From Bacteroidales bacterium (GTDB taxonomy: Bacteria > Bacteroidota > Bacteroidia > Bacteroidales > JAADJA01), in assembly GCA_021740645.1 (NCBI GenBank), contig JAIOZL010000007.1, forward strand, positions 83,144 to 147,143: a DNA stretch of 64,000 nucleotides, given 5' to 3'. Position numbers and translations under genes: made by a program. Under the pieces are notes generated by a model. That model was not told the DNA's origin and ran no database searches. It was given only the letters and a program-made list of their open reading frames with translations. This document shows, piece by piece, positions 34,063 to 42,980 of the stretch (position 1 is the stretch's first letter; every line of letters starts with the position of its first letter).

Positions 34063-34824
34063 ATGAAAAAGCTTATTGTATTTGCTATAGGATTTATTTT
34101 TTTATTCAGCTCTCAGTCCTTTGCCCAGAAAGGTAAAGAAATAGTTGTTGGTGCCGGTGGAGCTCTCACAAGCGTATGGATAATGAACCAAAGTTTTTAC
34201 GGTGAACCCGAAATTGATTATGCTCCTAAAATCGGTTATATGGCTAACTTCAGGCTTGGTTATAACTTTACTGAAAACGTAAGTGTAATGACAGAATTAC
34301 AATATTCACTGCAAGGACAGAAGTATGATGGGAAACAAAGTTTTAATGGGAATAAATACGATGTGGCACGGGATATTAATCTTAGGTATTTAAATATTCC
34401 CCTGTTTTTTAAGTATGGCTTTGGCGACAAGGAAACCAAGTTTAGGTTTCTTATTGGGCCCCAGATAGGATTATTGCTGGAAGCCACCCAGGAATATACC
34501 CGTGATGGCAATAAAATTGGTACTGAGAAAACCGATTTAGATGGAAACTCCTTTTTGACGGATGAAACAGAGATTTCCGACCGCTTTGAATCAATGGATA
34601 TTGGAATAGCTGTGGACGTTGGGGCTGATATCCATCTTTCTGACCAATGGTTTATTAATGCCGGTTTTCGCGGTAATTATGGATTTACTGATATCAATGC
34701 TGCAAGTTTTCAGATTAAGAACATTGACGGGGAATATACCCCATCTCATAATTTTTGGGGAGGCCTTTATGTAGGGATAAATTACAAAATAGATGTGCAG
34801 GGATATAGCCAGCGTAGTTTCTAA
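34063..34824 (+). CDS. Outer-membrane beta-barrel protein (PorT/OMP_b-brl type)
   Basis: A 253-residue protein with a signal peptide ending SFAQK (residue 22). The remainder alternates amphipathic strands: MANFRLGYNFTENVSVMTEL, LRYLNIPLFFKYGF, FRFLIGPQIGLLLEAT, FINAGFRGNYGFTDI, and a C-terminal FWGGLYVGINYKID. This is the small porin-family barrel common in Bacteroidota. It is probably an outer-membrane protein of unknown task. It is monocistronic, converging on the LysE gene. Confidence 0.82.
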   Translation: MKKLIVFAIGFIFLFSSQSFAQKGKEIVVGAGGALTSVWIMNQSFYGEPEIDYAPKIGYMANFRLGYNFTENVSVMTELQYSLQGQKYDGKQSFNGNKYDVARDINLRYLNIPLFFKYGFGDKETKFRFLIGPQIGLLLEATQEYTRDGNKIGTEKTDLDGNSFLTDETEISDRFESMDIGIAVDVGADIHLSDQWFINAGFRGNYGFTDINAASFQIKNIDGEYTPSHNFWGGLYVGINYKIDVQGYSQRSF

Positions 34825-34847
34825 ACCTGTGCTTGGCTTTAACGACC

Positions 34848-35519
34848 CTAACCTTCTTTAAACAATTCTTTAGACAAAATTAGTAGCCTTTCCATATCTA
34901 CAAATACCCTTATCACAAGATAGGTACCAATACCTATTAAGATGATGCCAACTATGCGGTTCATCCAGGTGGTGACTTTCGCATTGACAAACTGTTTAAG
35001 CTGGTTTGAAACATAACACTTGAAAATATCTGTAAGGAAAATAGTAATAAGGGCACCCGTTAGGAAAAGAAATATTGAATGGCTGTTAACACCGTAATTT
35101 GCACTAATGGACACAACAATGGTGATCCAAAGGAACCACATACCGGGATTTAACCCATTTAATAAAAAGCCTTTAATGATGTAAACATAAAATTTCGAAG
35201 GTGTTTCTATTGGACCGGCTTTTTCTTCTGATGGCCGAATTCCTTTACGGGTTCCTGTGTAGGTACCAAAAATGACCAGGATAATCCCACCAATCACACT
35301 GAAATAAACATTTTGCCGTGGATCAGCCCCCAGAATTTGTGAAGCTCCAAAATAACAAAGCAATAAAGCAAACAGATCACTTAGAAATATCCCTATAGCA
35401 AGAAATGCTCCGTATCTGAACCCCCTGTGGATACTTGTCTGGATCAGAGCAAAAAAGGCCGGGCCAAGAAGAACAGCAAATGTTAATCCTAATAATATAC
35501 CTTGCGCAAAAGGTCCCAT
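34848..35519 (-). CDS. LysE family amino-acid exporter
   Basis: A 223-residue inner-membrane protein with about six transmembrane segments. The family opening is present (GILLGLTFAVLLGPAFFALI, SIHRGFRYGAFLAIGIFLSD), as is LNGLNPGMWFLWITIVVSIS. LysE/RhtB proteins export amino acids or related small molecules. The gene starts 9 bases after the stop of the GH3 gene on the same strand, so the two form an operon. The partner suggests that an amino acid or acyl-amino acid is the cargo, which is inference. Confidence 0.87.
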   Translation of the reverse strand: MGPFAQGILLGLTFAVLLGPAFFALIQTSIHRGFRYGAFLAIGIFLSDLFALLLCYFGASQILGADPRQNVYFSVIGGIILVIFGTYTGTRKGIRPSEEKAGPIETPSKFYVYIIKGFLLNGLNPGMWFLWITIVVSISANYGVNSHSIFLFLTGALITIFLTDIFKCYVSNQLKQFVNAKVTTWMNRIVGIILIGIGTYLVIRVFVDMERLLILSKELFKEG

Positions 35520-35528
35520 GAAATTGTT

Positions 35529-37079
35529 TTATTTTGAACTGATCTGGTAATTATTTAAATATTCCTGCCATTCTGTTAAAAGATCTTTTTTTAACACCCT
35601 GGGAAATTTATTAGCTCCACCTTCTTTTCCTTTCATTTTCATCCAGCCGGAGAAAACACTTGCAGGCAATACCTCAACAAATACATCCCTGATGGCCTCA
35701 ATACGCTCAACCCTGTAATCATCATTTAAAATTTTAAGATAACCGTCAATTTTATCTCTGGCTTCCTTGGGGTCAATTTTATCATCACTTCCAAGGTACC
35801 ATTGATGGGCAAACATTGATCCGTGTTTTTTACCAGCGACAGTAAATTCTCTTATCTCCACATTCATTTCATTTTCAAGCATCTCAATCGCTCGGGATAA
35901 GTTATCAAGCGATAAATGCTCTCCGCAAATACTCAGGAAATGCTTCGTGCGCCCGGTAATCATTATTTCATAATTCTCTTTGGAAACAAATTTTATCACA
36001 TCTCCAATCAGGTATCTCCATGCTCCTGAACAAGTGGTCATGAGCAATGCATACTCTTTTCCCGCTTCAACATCTTTTATTGTTAGGGCTGTGGGGTTAG
36101 GTTTTAAATTCCCGTCTTCGTCAAAATTTATATTGTCGAAAGGAACAAACTCATAAAAAATACAATTGTCCAATATTAATTGCATTGCATTGCTTTTTAA
36201 GCTGTTTTGAAATGCAATATACCCTTCGGAAGCCAGGTACGACTCTTGATAAATAACCTTTTTGGCAAAAAGTTTTTCAAAGCTCTTAATATAGGGAGCA
36301 AAAGAAACACCACTATGCACATATATCGATAGGTTAGGCCATATATCGTGAATGGTCTCCACCTTATAATGATCAATAATCCTTTCAAGAATAATCTGTA
36401 TCCACGCAGGAACACCTACAATCACACCAATATCCCAGTTTTTTGCTTTTTTAATTATTTCATCCAGCTTAGTAGACCAGTCACGTTCTTTTGAAATCCT
36501 TTTACCCGGTTTGTAAAAATGCTGAAACCAAAAAGGGATATTGCCGGCAGAAATACCTGACAGGTCACCTTCGTAATAAGTTCCGTTATATTGCAAGTGA
36601 GTACTTCCCCCAATCATCAGGACTCCCTTTTCATAAAATTCTATGGGGAAATCAAAATTAACAGAACTCACCAGTTGCCGGATACTGGCCCGACGGATAG
36701 CACGGATCATATCGCCTGTAACCGGAATTTGTTTGCTGGATGCCTCAGAAGTGCCTGAAGTAAGGGCAAAGTATTTAACCCTGCCAGGCCAGGAGACAAA
36801 CGACTCTCCATTTAATGCCCTGTACCACCATTTCCTGAACATGGAGTTGTAGTCGTAAACAGGGACTTTGCTCTGAAACCTTTTTATCACATCGTTGCCA
36901 CTCAGTAGTTCAGAAAAGCCATAATGCTCACCAAAATAAGTAAACTGTGATTTTTTCAATAGTTTACGTAATTCCTTTACCTGGGTAAGGTATGGATCGG
37001 TATGCTTACGTTGCTTCTGATCAATAGGGATCTTCCTAAGCTCATAAGCTTTTTTTATTATAGAACCTAATATCGGCAT
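35529..37079 (-). CDS. GH3 auxin-responsive-promoter family acyl-acid amido synthetase
   Basis: A 516-residue member of the GH3 branch of the adenylate-forming superfamily. The nucleotide-binding motif ALTSGTSEASSKQIPVT lies at 105-121, a second motif YLASEGYIAFQ near 236, and YALLMTTCSGAWRYLIGD near 340. A C-terminal lid domain closes the chain. Plant GH3 enzymes activate carboxylic acids such as indole-acetate or jasmonate with ATP and join them to an amino acid. Bacterial members are largely uncharacterised. It is first in a two-gene operon with a LysE-type exporter; a minus-strand TATTTTTG (37112-37105) lies 26 bases upstream. Confidence 0.87.
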   Translation of the reverse strand: MPILGSIIKKAYELRKIPIDQKQRKHTDPYLTQVKELRKLLKKSQFTYFGEHYGFSELLSGNDVIKRFQSKVPVYDYNSMFRKWWYRALNGESFVSWPGRVKYFALTSGTSEASSKQIPVTGDMIRAIRRASIRQLVSSVNFDFPIEFYEKGVLMIGGSTHLQYNGTYYEGDLSGISAGNIPFWFQHFYKPGKRISKERDWSTKLDEIIKKAKNWDIGVIVGVPAWIQIILERIIDHYKVETIHDIWPNLSIYVHSGVSFAPYIKSFEKLFAKKVIYQESYLASEGYIAFQNSLKSNAMQLILDNCIFYEFVPFDNINFDEDGNLKPNPTALTIKDVEAGKEYALLMTTCSGAWRYLIGDVIKFVSKENYEIMITGRTKHFLSICGEHLSLDNLSRAIEMLENEMNVEIREFTVAGKKHGSMFAHQWYLGSDDKIDPKEARDKIDGYLKILNDDYRVERIEAIRDVFVEVLPASVFSGWMKMKGKEGGANKFPRVLKKDLLTEWQEYLNNYQISSK

Positions 37080-37241
37080 CTTACTTTCGACTGATTGACT
37101 GACACAAAAATAATCAAATAAATTTGATGCTAAGTAAAAGTGTATCTTTTGAAAAATCTGTTAAATCAGATTGGTTTCTGGGATAAATATCATTAGTAAA
37201 ATTATGATTGTTTATGTACTTTCGCTATAAGATAAACTAAA

Positions 37242-38306
37242 ATGAAAATCGCATTAAAATTGATCATCGGCTGCGTTCTATGTATAATCTCCATATTTGT
37301 CTTTTACCTAGTAGGGGTCATTATTTATAGTTTAATAACTGCTTTCCATCCGGATGAGGAAGAAGTTCTGATAGCTAATAAAAATTCTGATAAAGGGATA
37401 AACGCGCTTGATACACTTACCGCCTTAAGCTGGAACATTGGATATGCAGGCTTGGGAAAGGAGATGGATTTCTTTTATGAAGAGGGTAAAAAAGTTAAGC
37501 CGACTGCAGAAGAACACAATAAGTATCTGACGGGGATAGGTGACTTCATTCAAAAACAATCTAATATTGATTTCGGCTTTTTCCAGGAAGTGGATTTTAA
37601 ATCAAATCGTAGCTATAAAACCAACGAATATGATTACCTGCAAAAGCGTCTTGCCGACCACTCATCAGTATTTGCCTTAAATTACAAAGCTGGGTTTGTA
37701 CCTGTACCCCTTTATAACCCTATGGGAAAAGTCAATTCAGGAATGGCATTCTTTTCAAAGTATCGGTTAGCAGAATCGAAACGCCTTTCAACTCCCGGAA
37801 AACACAAATGGCCAAAACAGATGTATTTACTAAAACGCTGTTTTATTGTGAACAGGATAAATTTGGAAAACGAGAAGGAGCTGGTTCTCTTCAATATTCA
37901 CAATTCGGCTTTTGGAGATGAAAAGGATTTCAGAAAAGCGGAGCTTGAAATGTTAAAAAAACTTGTTTTAGAAGAATATGAAAAGGGTAATTATGTGTTA
38001 GTTGGAGGAGATTGGAATCAAAATCCCCCAGGAATGGAGGTAACAGTAATTGGTAAATATATATCAAAAGAAGTATGGCCTGTTTCTCCTGACTTTATGC
38101 CCGCCGGATGGACCTGGGCTTTTGATAACAGCTTACCAACCAACAGGGATGTAAACAAACCATTTGATTTTACCCGGACAACTACCACTATCCTGGATTA
38201 TTTTTTATCCTCACCAAATGTGGAGGTAATTGAAATACAAACTTTCGACCTGGAATTTAAAGATTCGGATCATCAGCCTGTTATGTTAACTTTTAAACTG
38301 AAATAA
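37242..38306 (+). CDS. Endonuclease/exonuclease/phosphatase (EEP) family hydrolase, membrane-anchored
   Basis: A 354-residue protein with an N-terminal transmembrane helix (about 5-30) and no clear cleavage site, so it is probably anchored facing outward. The EEP fold motifs are LSWNIGYAG (Asn), FFQEVDF (metal-binding Glu), GGDWNQNPPG (Asp/Asn) and the terminal SDHQPVMLTF (Asp-His). The family covers DNases, sphingomyelinases and inositol-phosphate phosphatases. The exact substrate cannot be named. It is monocistronic. Confidence 0.82.
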   Translation: MKIALKLIIGCVLCIISIFVFYLVGVIIYSLITAFHPDEEEVLIANKNSDKGINALDTLTALSWNIGYAGLGKEMDFFYEEGKKVKPTAEEHNKYLTGIGDFIQKQSNIDFGFFQEVDFKSNRSYKTNEYDYLQKRLADHSSVFALNYKAGFVPVPLYNPMGKVNSGMAFFSKYRLAESKRLSTPGKHKWPKQMYLLKRCFIVNRINLENEKELVLFNIHNSAFGDEKDFRKAELEMLKKLVLEEYEKGNYVLVGGDWNQNPPGMEVTVIGKYISKEVWPVSPDFMPAGWTWAFDNSLPTNRDVNKPFDFTRTTTTILDYFLSSPNVEVIEIQTFDLEFKDSDHQPVMLTFKLK

Positions 38307-38335
38307 ATGGCTTTCCCGGGGGAGAACCTGGCCCC

Positions 38336-39904
38336 TTAATTTGTCAGCATCATCTTCCGCTTAACATTAATCCCGGCACCTGTTAATGAAAAATAATACA
38401 TCCCCGGGTTCAGCCTGATGCGAGAAGCATCAAACCGTTCAATGTATTTTCCCCTCAACCTGTATTCATTATTAATAAGGCTTGCAACCTCTTTTCCCAT
38501 TACATCATAAACTTTGAGGGATATTAAACCGGGTTCATGCAATTTAAACGAAATTACTGTACTTTCATTAAAAGGATTGGGAAAGTTTGGACCCATTTCA
38601 GCAAGGGGCTTTTGGGCAACTTCAATATCCGTAGTAATTACTGCTTCAGGATCTATAATGGCTGTCCAAACACTCAATTGGCCGTTGTTTAACCGGGTCC
38701 ATATCGGCCTGATCACGTCATTATGAGATGAAACACAATTATAATCACCGAAAAATACATTCCCAGAGGGTAAAAATGGTGATTCACTCACCTTAAAATT
38801 AATGAAGGAATCTGCACCATCTTCAGAAACAGCCATATAAACATCAGTATTATTGTCGTCATATTCTCTTCTGTCGTACCAAACAAACCATAACCTACCG
38901 GTCACCTGATCAATTGACATCCAGGTAAAGAACTGATGTTTTCCCGGAGGGTCATCATTTACACGCAAAGGCAAACTCCAGTTATCGCCGCCATCTGTTG
39001 ATTTTACAACCCAAACATCAGTATCGTCAATGCCATTCCCCTGGTCGGACCAGTTAATGTAAATGCTTCCATGATTGGGACCACCACTCAAATCACAAAC
39101 TGTTATCGGGAGGCCATTACAACGGTTGATCCCAGGAATGTCATAATCCCATCCACCGGGGAAATCGGCCACAAAAATATCTTCATCCAGCCAGGTTTCA
39201 CCCTGGTCAAGTGATCGGTCGAACACCAAACCCTCTGGTCCGGCCCAGGCTACGTAAATTTCACCATTTGGTCCAACAGCAGGAACTGCCCCTTCATTTG
39301 TATTATCGCTATCTATGCAGTCTCCATCCACTTCATTGATCTTTAATGCCGGACTCCATGTTTCTCCTTCATTTGTGGATTTCGAAAATAGAATTACAGA
39401 CACATCATTAGGGCTTGAACTTCCATATTGATCAAACTGAGTCCAGGTAACATACATATTATTATTTGTCCTGTCAACCACAGCCCATTGCTTATCCTGC
39501 GCCTTTGTCCCGTTTAGCCCCATATATGATCCGTCATTCCAGGTTAGCCCTTCATCTGTAGATTTCTGGCAAACTATACGGTCGATCCAATTTCCGGAAG
39601 GGGGATTGGCCAGATGAAAGAAAAAGTAATTTCCTGCAGTATCTACCATAGTTACCGGATCTCCCCAAACACCATTGGTAGCTGAGGTTAAAGTGGTCAC
39701 CGTCCAGGTATAACCTCCATCATTGGAATAGAATAAATTGTTGATGTTGGCCCCTGCAATTAATTTATTTGTATTTTGGGGGTTAACATAAATAGAAGGT
39801 TCTTCCGGCGAATTGGAGGAAGAGATCATCACGTTTTGATGTTGAGAAAAAAGAAAGCCAATACCACCCAAAAGGAAAAAGAAAGTAAAAAAGAATCGTT
39901 TCAT
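38336..39904 (-). CDS. T9SS-exported BNR-repeat (sialidase-fold) protein
   Basis: A 522-residue secreted protein starting at the ATG that opens MKRFFFTFFFLLGGIGFLFS; the frame extends 18 residues further without a better signal. At least five Asp-box repeats are visible: SNDGGYTWT, STDEGLTWN, STNEGETWS, SLDQGETWL, STDGGDNWS, spaced about 50-60 residues as in a six-bladed propeller. The T9SS type A domain begins FPNPFNESTVISFKLHEPG. The sialidase arginine triad is not obvious, so I call the fold, not the activity. Confidence 0.82.
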   Translation of the reverse strand: MKRFFFTFFFLLGGIGFLFSQHQNVMISSSNSPEEPSIYVNPQNTNKLIAGANINNLFYSNDGGYTWTVTTLTSATNGVWGDPVTMVDTAGNYFFFHLANPPSGNWIDRIVCQKSTDEGLTWNDGSYMGLNGTKAQDKQWAVVDRTNNNMYVTWTQFDQYGSSSPNDVSVILFSKSTNEGETWSPALKINEVDGDCIDSDNTNEGAVPAVGPNGEIYVAWAGPEGLVFDRSLDQGETWLDEDIFVADFPGGWDYDIPGINRCNGLPITVCDLSGGPNHGSIYINWSDQGNGIDDTDVWVVKSTDGGDNWSLPLRVNDDPPGKHQFFTWMSIDQVTGRLWFVWYDRREYDDNNTDVYMAVSEDGADSFINFKVSESPFLPSGNVFFGDYNCVSSHNDVIRPIWTRLNNGQLSVWTAIIDPEAVITTDIEVAQKPLAEMGPNFPNPFNESTVISFKLHEPGLISLKVYDVMGKEVASLINNEYRLRGKYIERFDASRIRLNPGMYYFSLTGAGINVKRKMMLTN

Positions 39905-40054
39905 GTTTTTGTATATTTCAAAATAAAACCAATTGTTAACATAAAGACAAAAAAACATCGTACATCGTTGGATAGATCGAATGTATTACAACATTTTATA
40001 TTTTAGCCAATAAAACTAACTATTTTCTATCAATCTATAAATCATATATTTAAA

Positions 40055-41047
40055 ATGACCTATACTCCTTCAGAATCAAGATATAATACGATGTCATATA
40101 ACCGTTGCGGAAATAGTGGTTTAAAATTACCTGCCATTTCTTTGGGTTTATGGCACAATTGGGGCGATAAAGATAATTTTGAAAAAGGAAGGATGATGCT
40201 TCGAAAGGCTTTTGATTTGGGCATAACACATTTCGACCTGGCCAATAATTACGGGCCACCCTATGGAGCAGCAGAAAGGAATTTTGGAAAAATACTGAAA
40301 CTTGATTTTAGCAATCATCGTGATGAACTCATTATCTCCTCAAAGGCGGGCTGGGACATGTGGCCCGGACCCTATGGCAACTATGGTTCACGGAAATATT
40401 TGATCGCCAGCCTTGATCAAAGCCTGGAACGGATGGGATTGGATTATGTGGATATTTTTTACCATCACCGGCCTGATCCCGCTACCCCTCTGGAAGAAAC
40501 AATGGGCGCCCTTGATCATATTGTAAAGAGCAGTAAAGCACTATATGTGGGAATTTCCCAATATAATGCGGAAGATACTACACAGGCTGCAAAGATACTA
40601 AGGGAAATGGGCACACCACTTCTAATTCATCAGCCCCGATATAATATGTTTGATCGATGGATAGAGCCTGATCTACTAAAGGTCCTTGCAAAAGAAGGCG
40701 TAGGAAGCATTGTTTTTTCGCCACTGGCACAGGGATTACTCACTGACCGTTACCTAAAGGGGTTACCTGCTGATTCAAGGGCCGTTAAGGATGGCCGTTT
40801 TTTAAATCCTAAACATATCACTGATAATAAGTTAAATGTGATTCGTCAGCTTAATACCATAGCTAAAAGCCGTAATCAAACGCTTGCCCAAATGGCTACT
40901 GCCTGGGTACTTCGTATGCCGGAAGTTACATCTGCATTAATTGGTGCAAGTAATGTTGGCCAGATTGAGGAAATTGTTGAAGCGTTAAATAACACAAGTT
41001 TTGCAGGAGAGGAGTTGGAGGCCATTGATCGTGTTTTAATGAAATAA
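40055..41047 (+). CDS. Aldo/keto reductase, YghZ-like
   Basis: A 330-residue NADPH-dependent oxidoreductase of the AKR superfamily. The catalytic tetrad is readable: Asp61 and Tyr66 (HFDLANNYG), Lys97 (IISSKAGWDMWPGPYG) and His137/138 (DIFYHHRPDP). The wording closely follows E. coli YghZ, which reduces L-glyceraldehyde 3-phosphate and methylglyoxal, and KefF/Kv-beta-like reductases. Cofactor segment IGASNVGQIEE near 300. It stands alone. Confidence 0.9.
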   Translation: MTYTPSESRYNTMSYNRCGNSGLKLPAISLGLWHNWGDKDNFEKGRMMLRKAFDLGITHFDLANNYGPPYGAAERNFGKILKLDFSNHRDELIISSKAGWDMWPGPYGNYGSRKYLIASLDQSLERMGLDYVDIFYHHRPDPATPLEETMGALDHIVKSSKALYVGISQYNAEDTTQAAKILREMGTPLLIHQPRYNMFDRWIEPDLLKVLAKEGVGSIVFSPLAQGLLTDRYLKGLPADSRAVKDGRFLNPKHITDNKLNVIRQLNTIAKSRNQTLAQMATAWVLRMPEVTSALIGASNVGQIEEIVEALNNTSFAGEELEAIDRVLMK

Positions 41048-41110
41048 CAATGAATATAATTAAGAACGGGGCGTTTTGTTAACAAATTAAACGATAACCT
41101 AGCATTTGTT

Positions 41111-42781
41111 TCAATTTTTTAAAATTTTGTAAGATCCAATTAATTTACCCTTTTCGTCAATTAGATTGATCAGGTAAAAACCATCGGGATAATGAATAAG
41201 GTTGACTGAACTCATTGAATTGGATATCATACCTGAATAAAGTTTTTTACCAGCCAAATTAACTATTTCTATTCCAAATCCTGTTTGGTTTGTCGATACG
41301 ATAACCTGATTCCTTGTCGGATTTGGATAAATATGAAGTTTTTCTGTTCTATTAGTTTTCGAAGAGCTAACAAATACTTCTTCAAACATAGAAATAAATA
41401 TGTCTTTATCACCGTATGATTGCATAATATCGTTACCAAAATTTCCAAGGTCAGAAAAATTGGAACCCAAATAAACATATCCCAGTGAATCCATATCAAA
41501 AGCCAAGTAGTCAGTAAAGTATAGGTTGCCACCATAAATGCCCTGTACCCATTTAAACTTACCAGTTTCCTTTTCTACTTCGGTAAAATAACTATCATAA
41601 CCATTTGAAACTCCGTCAAGATAAAGATCATCAAAATAGCAATTTGACTTATAACTCCCACCAACAAATAGTTTCCCATTTTTAACTTTCATATCGCAGG
41701 GAACGATGCTATTTGGCAACCCACTGATGCCAGTAATTTGGTTATACCAGTTCAATTGCCCTTCACTATTTATTGACAATAAAAATGTTTCATTATTAAT
41801 TATTCCGCTTGGTGCAATTTCAGTAGAATCAAAAATAATTGCAGAATAATAGCTAGAAGTAAAATAAGTATTATTGCTATCATCGCAGCATAAATCATAG
41901 TTAGGTGTATTGAAGTTGCCATCTGCAGTAGTTGCCCAGATTATATTACCCTCATTTGTAAATTTAGCAAAGAGCATATGATTTTCAGTTTCAAATTCAA
42001 AAATTTGATTTTCTATAAAAAGATTAAACCCTTCGAATGTCGAGGCAATTATCAAATTGTCATCACTATCCAAAACAATTGGGTGTTTGCCTGATAAGGA
42101 ACCATCAGTATATAGCACCTTTATCCATTGCATATTAAAATCACTATCAAATTTCCAAACCGGAATTTTGAATGTTCCCAGAGGGGCAATAATGACTTCG
42201 TTATCTGGACCATAGTATATGGTATCCAAACTTACTCCTGCAAAATAAATATTATCATTACCATCCACAACGAAGTGCCTGCAAAGCGAATATCCATCAG
42301 ATATTTGGATTGGGGTAAAGCTTTCAGGTGACAATTCATTTGAAAACTTACAAATAAAACCCTGCGGGAACTCACGATAAATAGCAGTATCTCCAAATTG
42401 CATCGTACCTCTAAAACCTCCTGAGATAATAACATCATCATCTCCAATAAATTCAATCATCCTAGTATCAATGAAATTAATTTCGCCTTGTATGTCGAAA
42501 TGGTAAAAATTTAATAAATCACCAGAACTAGTAAACTTTAATATGCTAGTGGTTGCTGAATTACTTAACAGGCTATCATTCAAATAAAAGAAATCAGATT
42601 CATACCGAACCAATGCAAATAAATTTCCCTGACTGTCTATTTTAAGATCAATGACATTATCTTCATATAGTCCTCCAAGCTGGTTTGTATGAAGGAAGTT
42701 CATTGGCTCTTGGGATAATATTGAAGTAACACATAAAAATGTTAAGATAAGAAATAAATACTTGACAATTTTTATTTTCAT
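41111..42781 (-). CDS. T9SS-exported SBBP-like beta-propeller protein
   Basis: A 556-residue secreted protein with a signal peptide cleaved near ILSQE (residue 24). Repeats of the form N-I-Y-F-A-G...W / G-x-I-I-W-A-T suggest an SBBP-type propeller: DNIYFAGVSLDTIYYG, DNLIIASTFEGFNLF, NTYFTSSYYSAIIFDS, KLFVGGSYKSNCYFDD, GYVYLGSNFSDLGNFG. The T9SS sorting domain starts HIYPNPTRNQVIVSTNQTG. On the minus strand TATATTTG lies at 42830-42823. Function is unknown. Confidence 0.8.
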   Translation of the reverse strand: MKIKIVKYLFLILTFLCVTSILSQEPMNFLHTNQLGGLYEDNVIDLKIDSQGNLFALVRYESDFFYLNDSLLSNSATTSILKFTSSGDLLNFYHFDIQGEINFIDTRMIEFIGDDDVIISGGFRGTMQFGDTAIYREFPQGFICKFSNELSPESFTPIQISDGYSLCRHFVVDGNDNIYFAGVSLDTIYYGPDNEVIIAPLGTFKIPVWKFDSDFNMQWIKVLYTDGSLSGKHPIVLDSDDNLIIASTFEGFNLFIENQIFEFETENHMLFAKFTNEGNIIWATTADGNFNTPNYDLCCDDSNNTYFTSSYYSAIIFDSTEIAPSGIINNETFLLSINSEGQLNWYNQITGISGLPNSIVPCDMKVKNGKLFVGGSYKSNCYFDDLYLDGVSNGYDSYFTEVEKETGKFKWVQGIYGGNLYFTDYLAFDMDSLGYVYLGSNFSDLGNFGNDIMQSYGDKDIFISMFEEVFVSSSKTNRTEKLHIYPNPTRNQVIVSTNQTGFGIEIVNLAGKKLYSGMISNSMSSVNLIHYPDGFYLINLIDEKGKLIGSYKILKN

Positions 42782-42912
42782 CCTGATTATTTTTGTTTTC
42801 TAATTTATGGCTTTAGCAATGACAAATATAAGGAAAAAAAATCCAAATTCTTAGAAAAAGGAAAAAAAATCCAGAGTTTATTAGGTGATTTGTAGCGTTC
42901 TATCGAAATTTT

Positions 42913-42979
42913 TATAAATTTATTAAGTTCTCCTTATCAATTCCTATAAATTTGTTAAGTTCGCTTCAGATTCTGAAGC
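42913..42979 (+). promoter_or_regulatory. Symporter leader: direct repeats, promoter and start-adjacent hairpin
   Basis: tataaatttattaagttc (42913-42930) and tataaatttgttaagttc (42945-42962) differ at one base and are 32 bases apart, three helical turns. The second contains TAAATTTG (42947-42954), a perfect -7 box. A perfect 7-bp hairpin gcttcag-att-ctgaagc (42963-42979) ends one base before the ATG and would mask the initiation region. Confidence 0.5.
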
Positions 42980-42980
42980 A

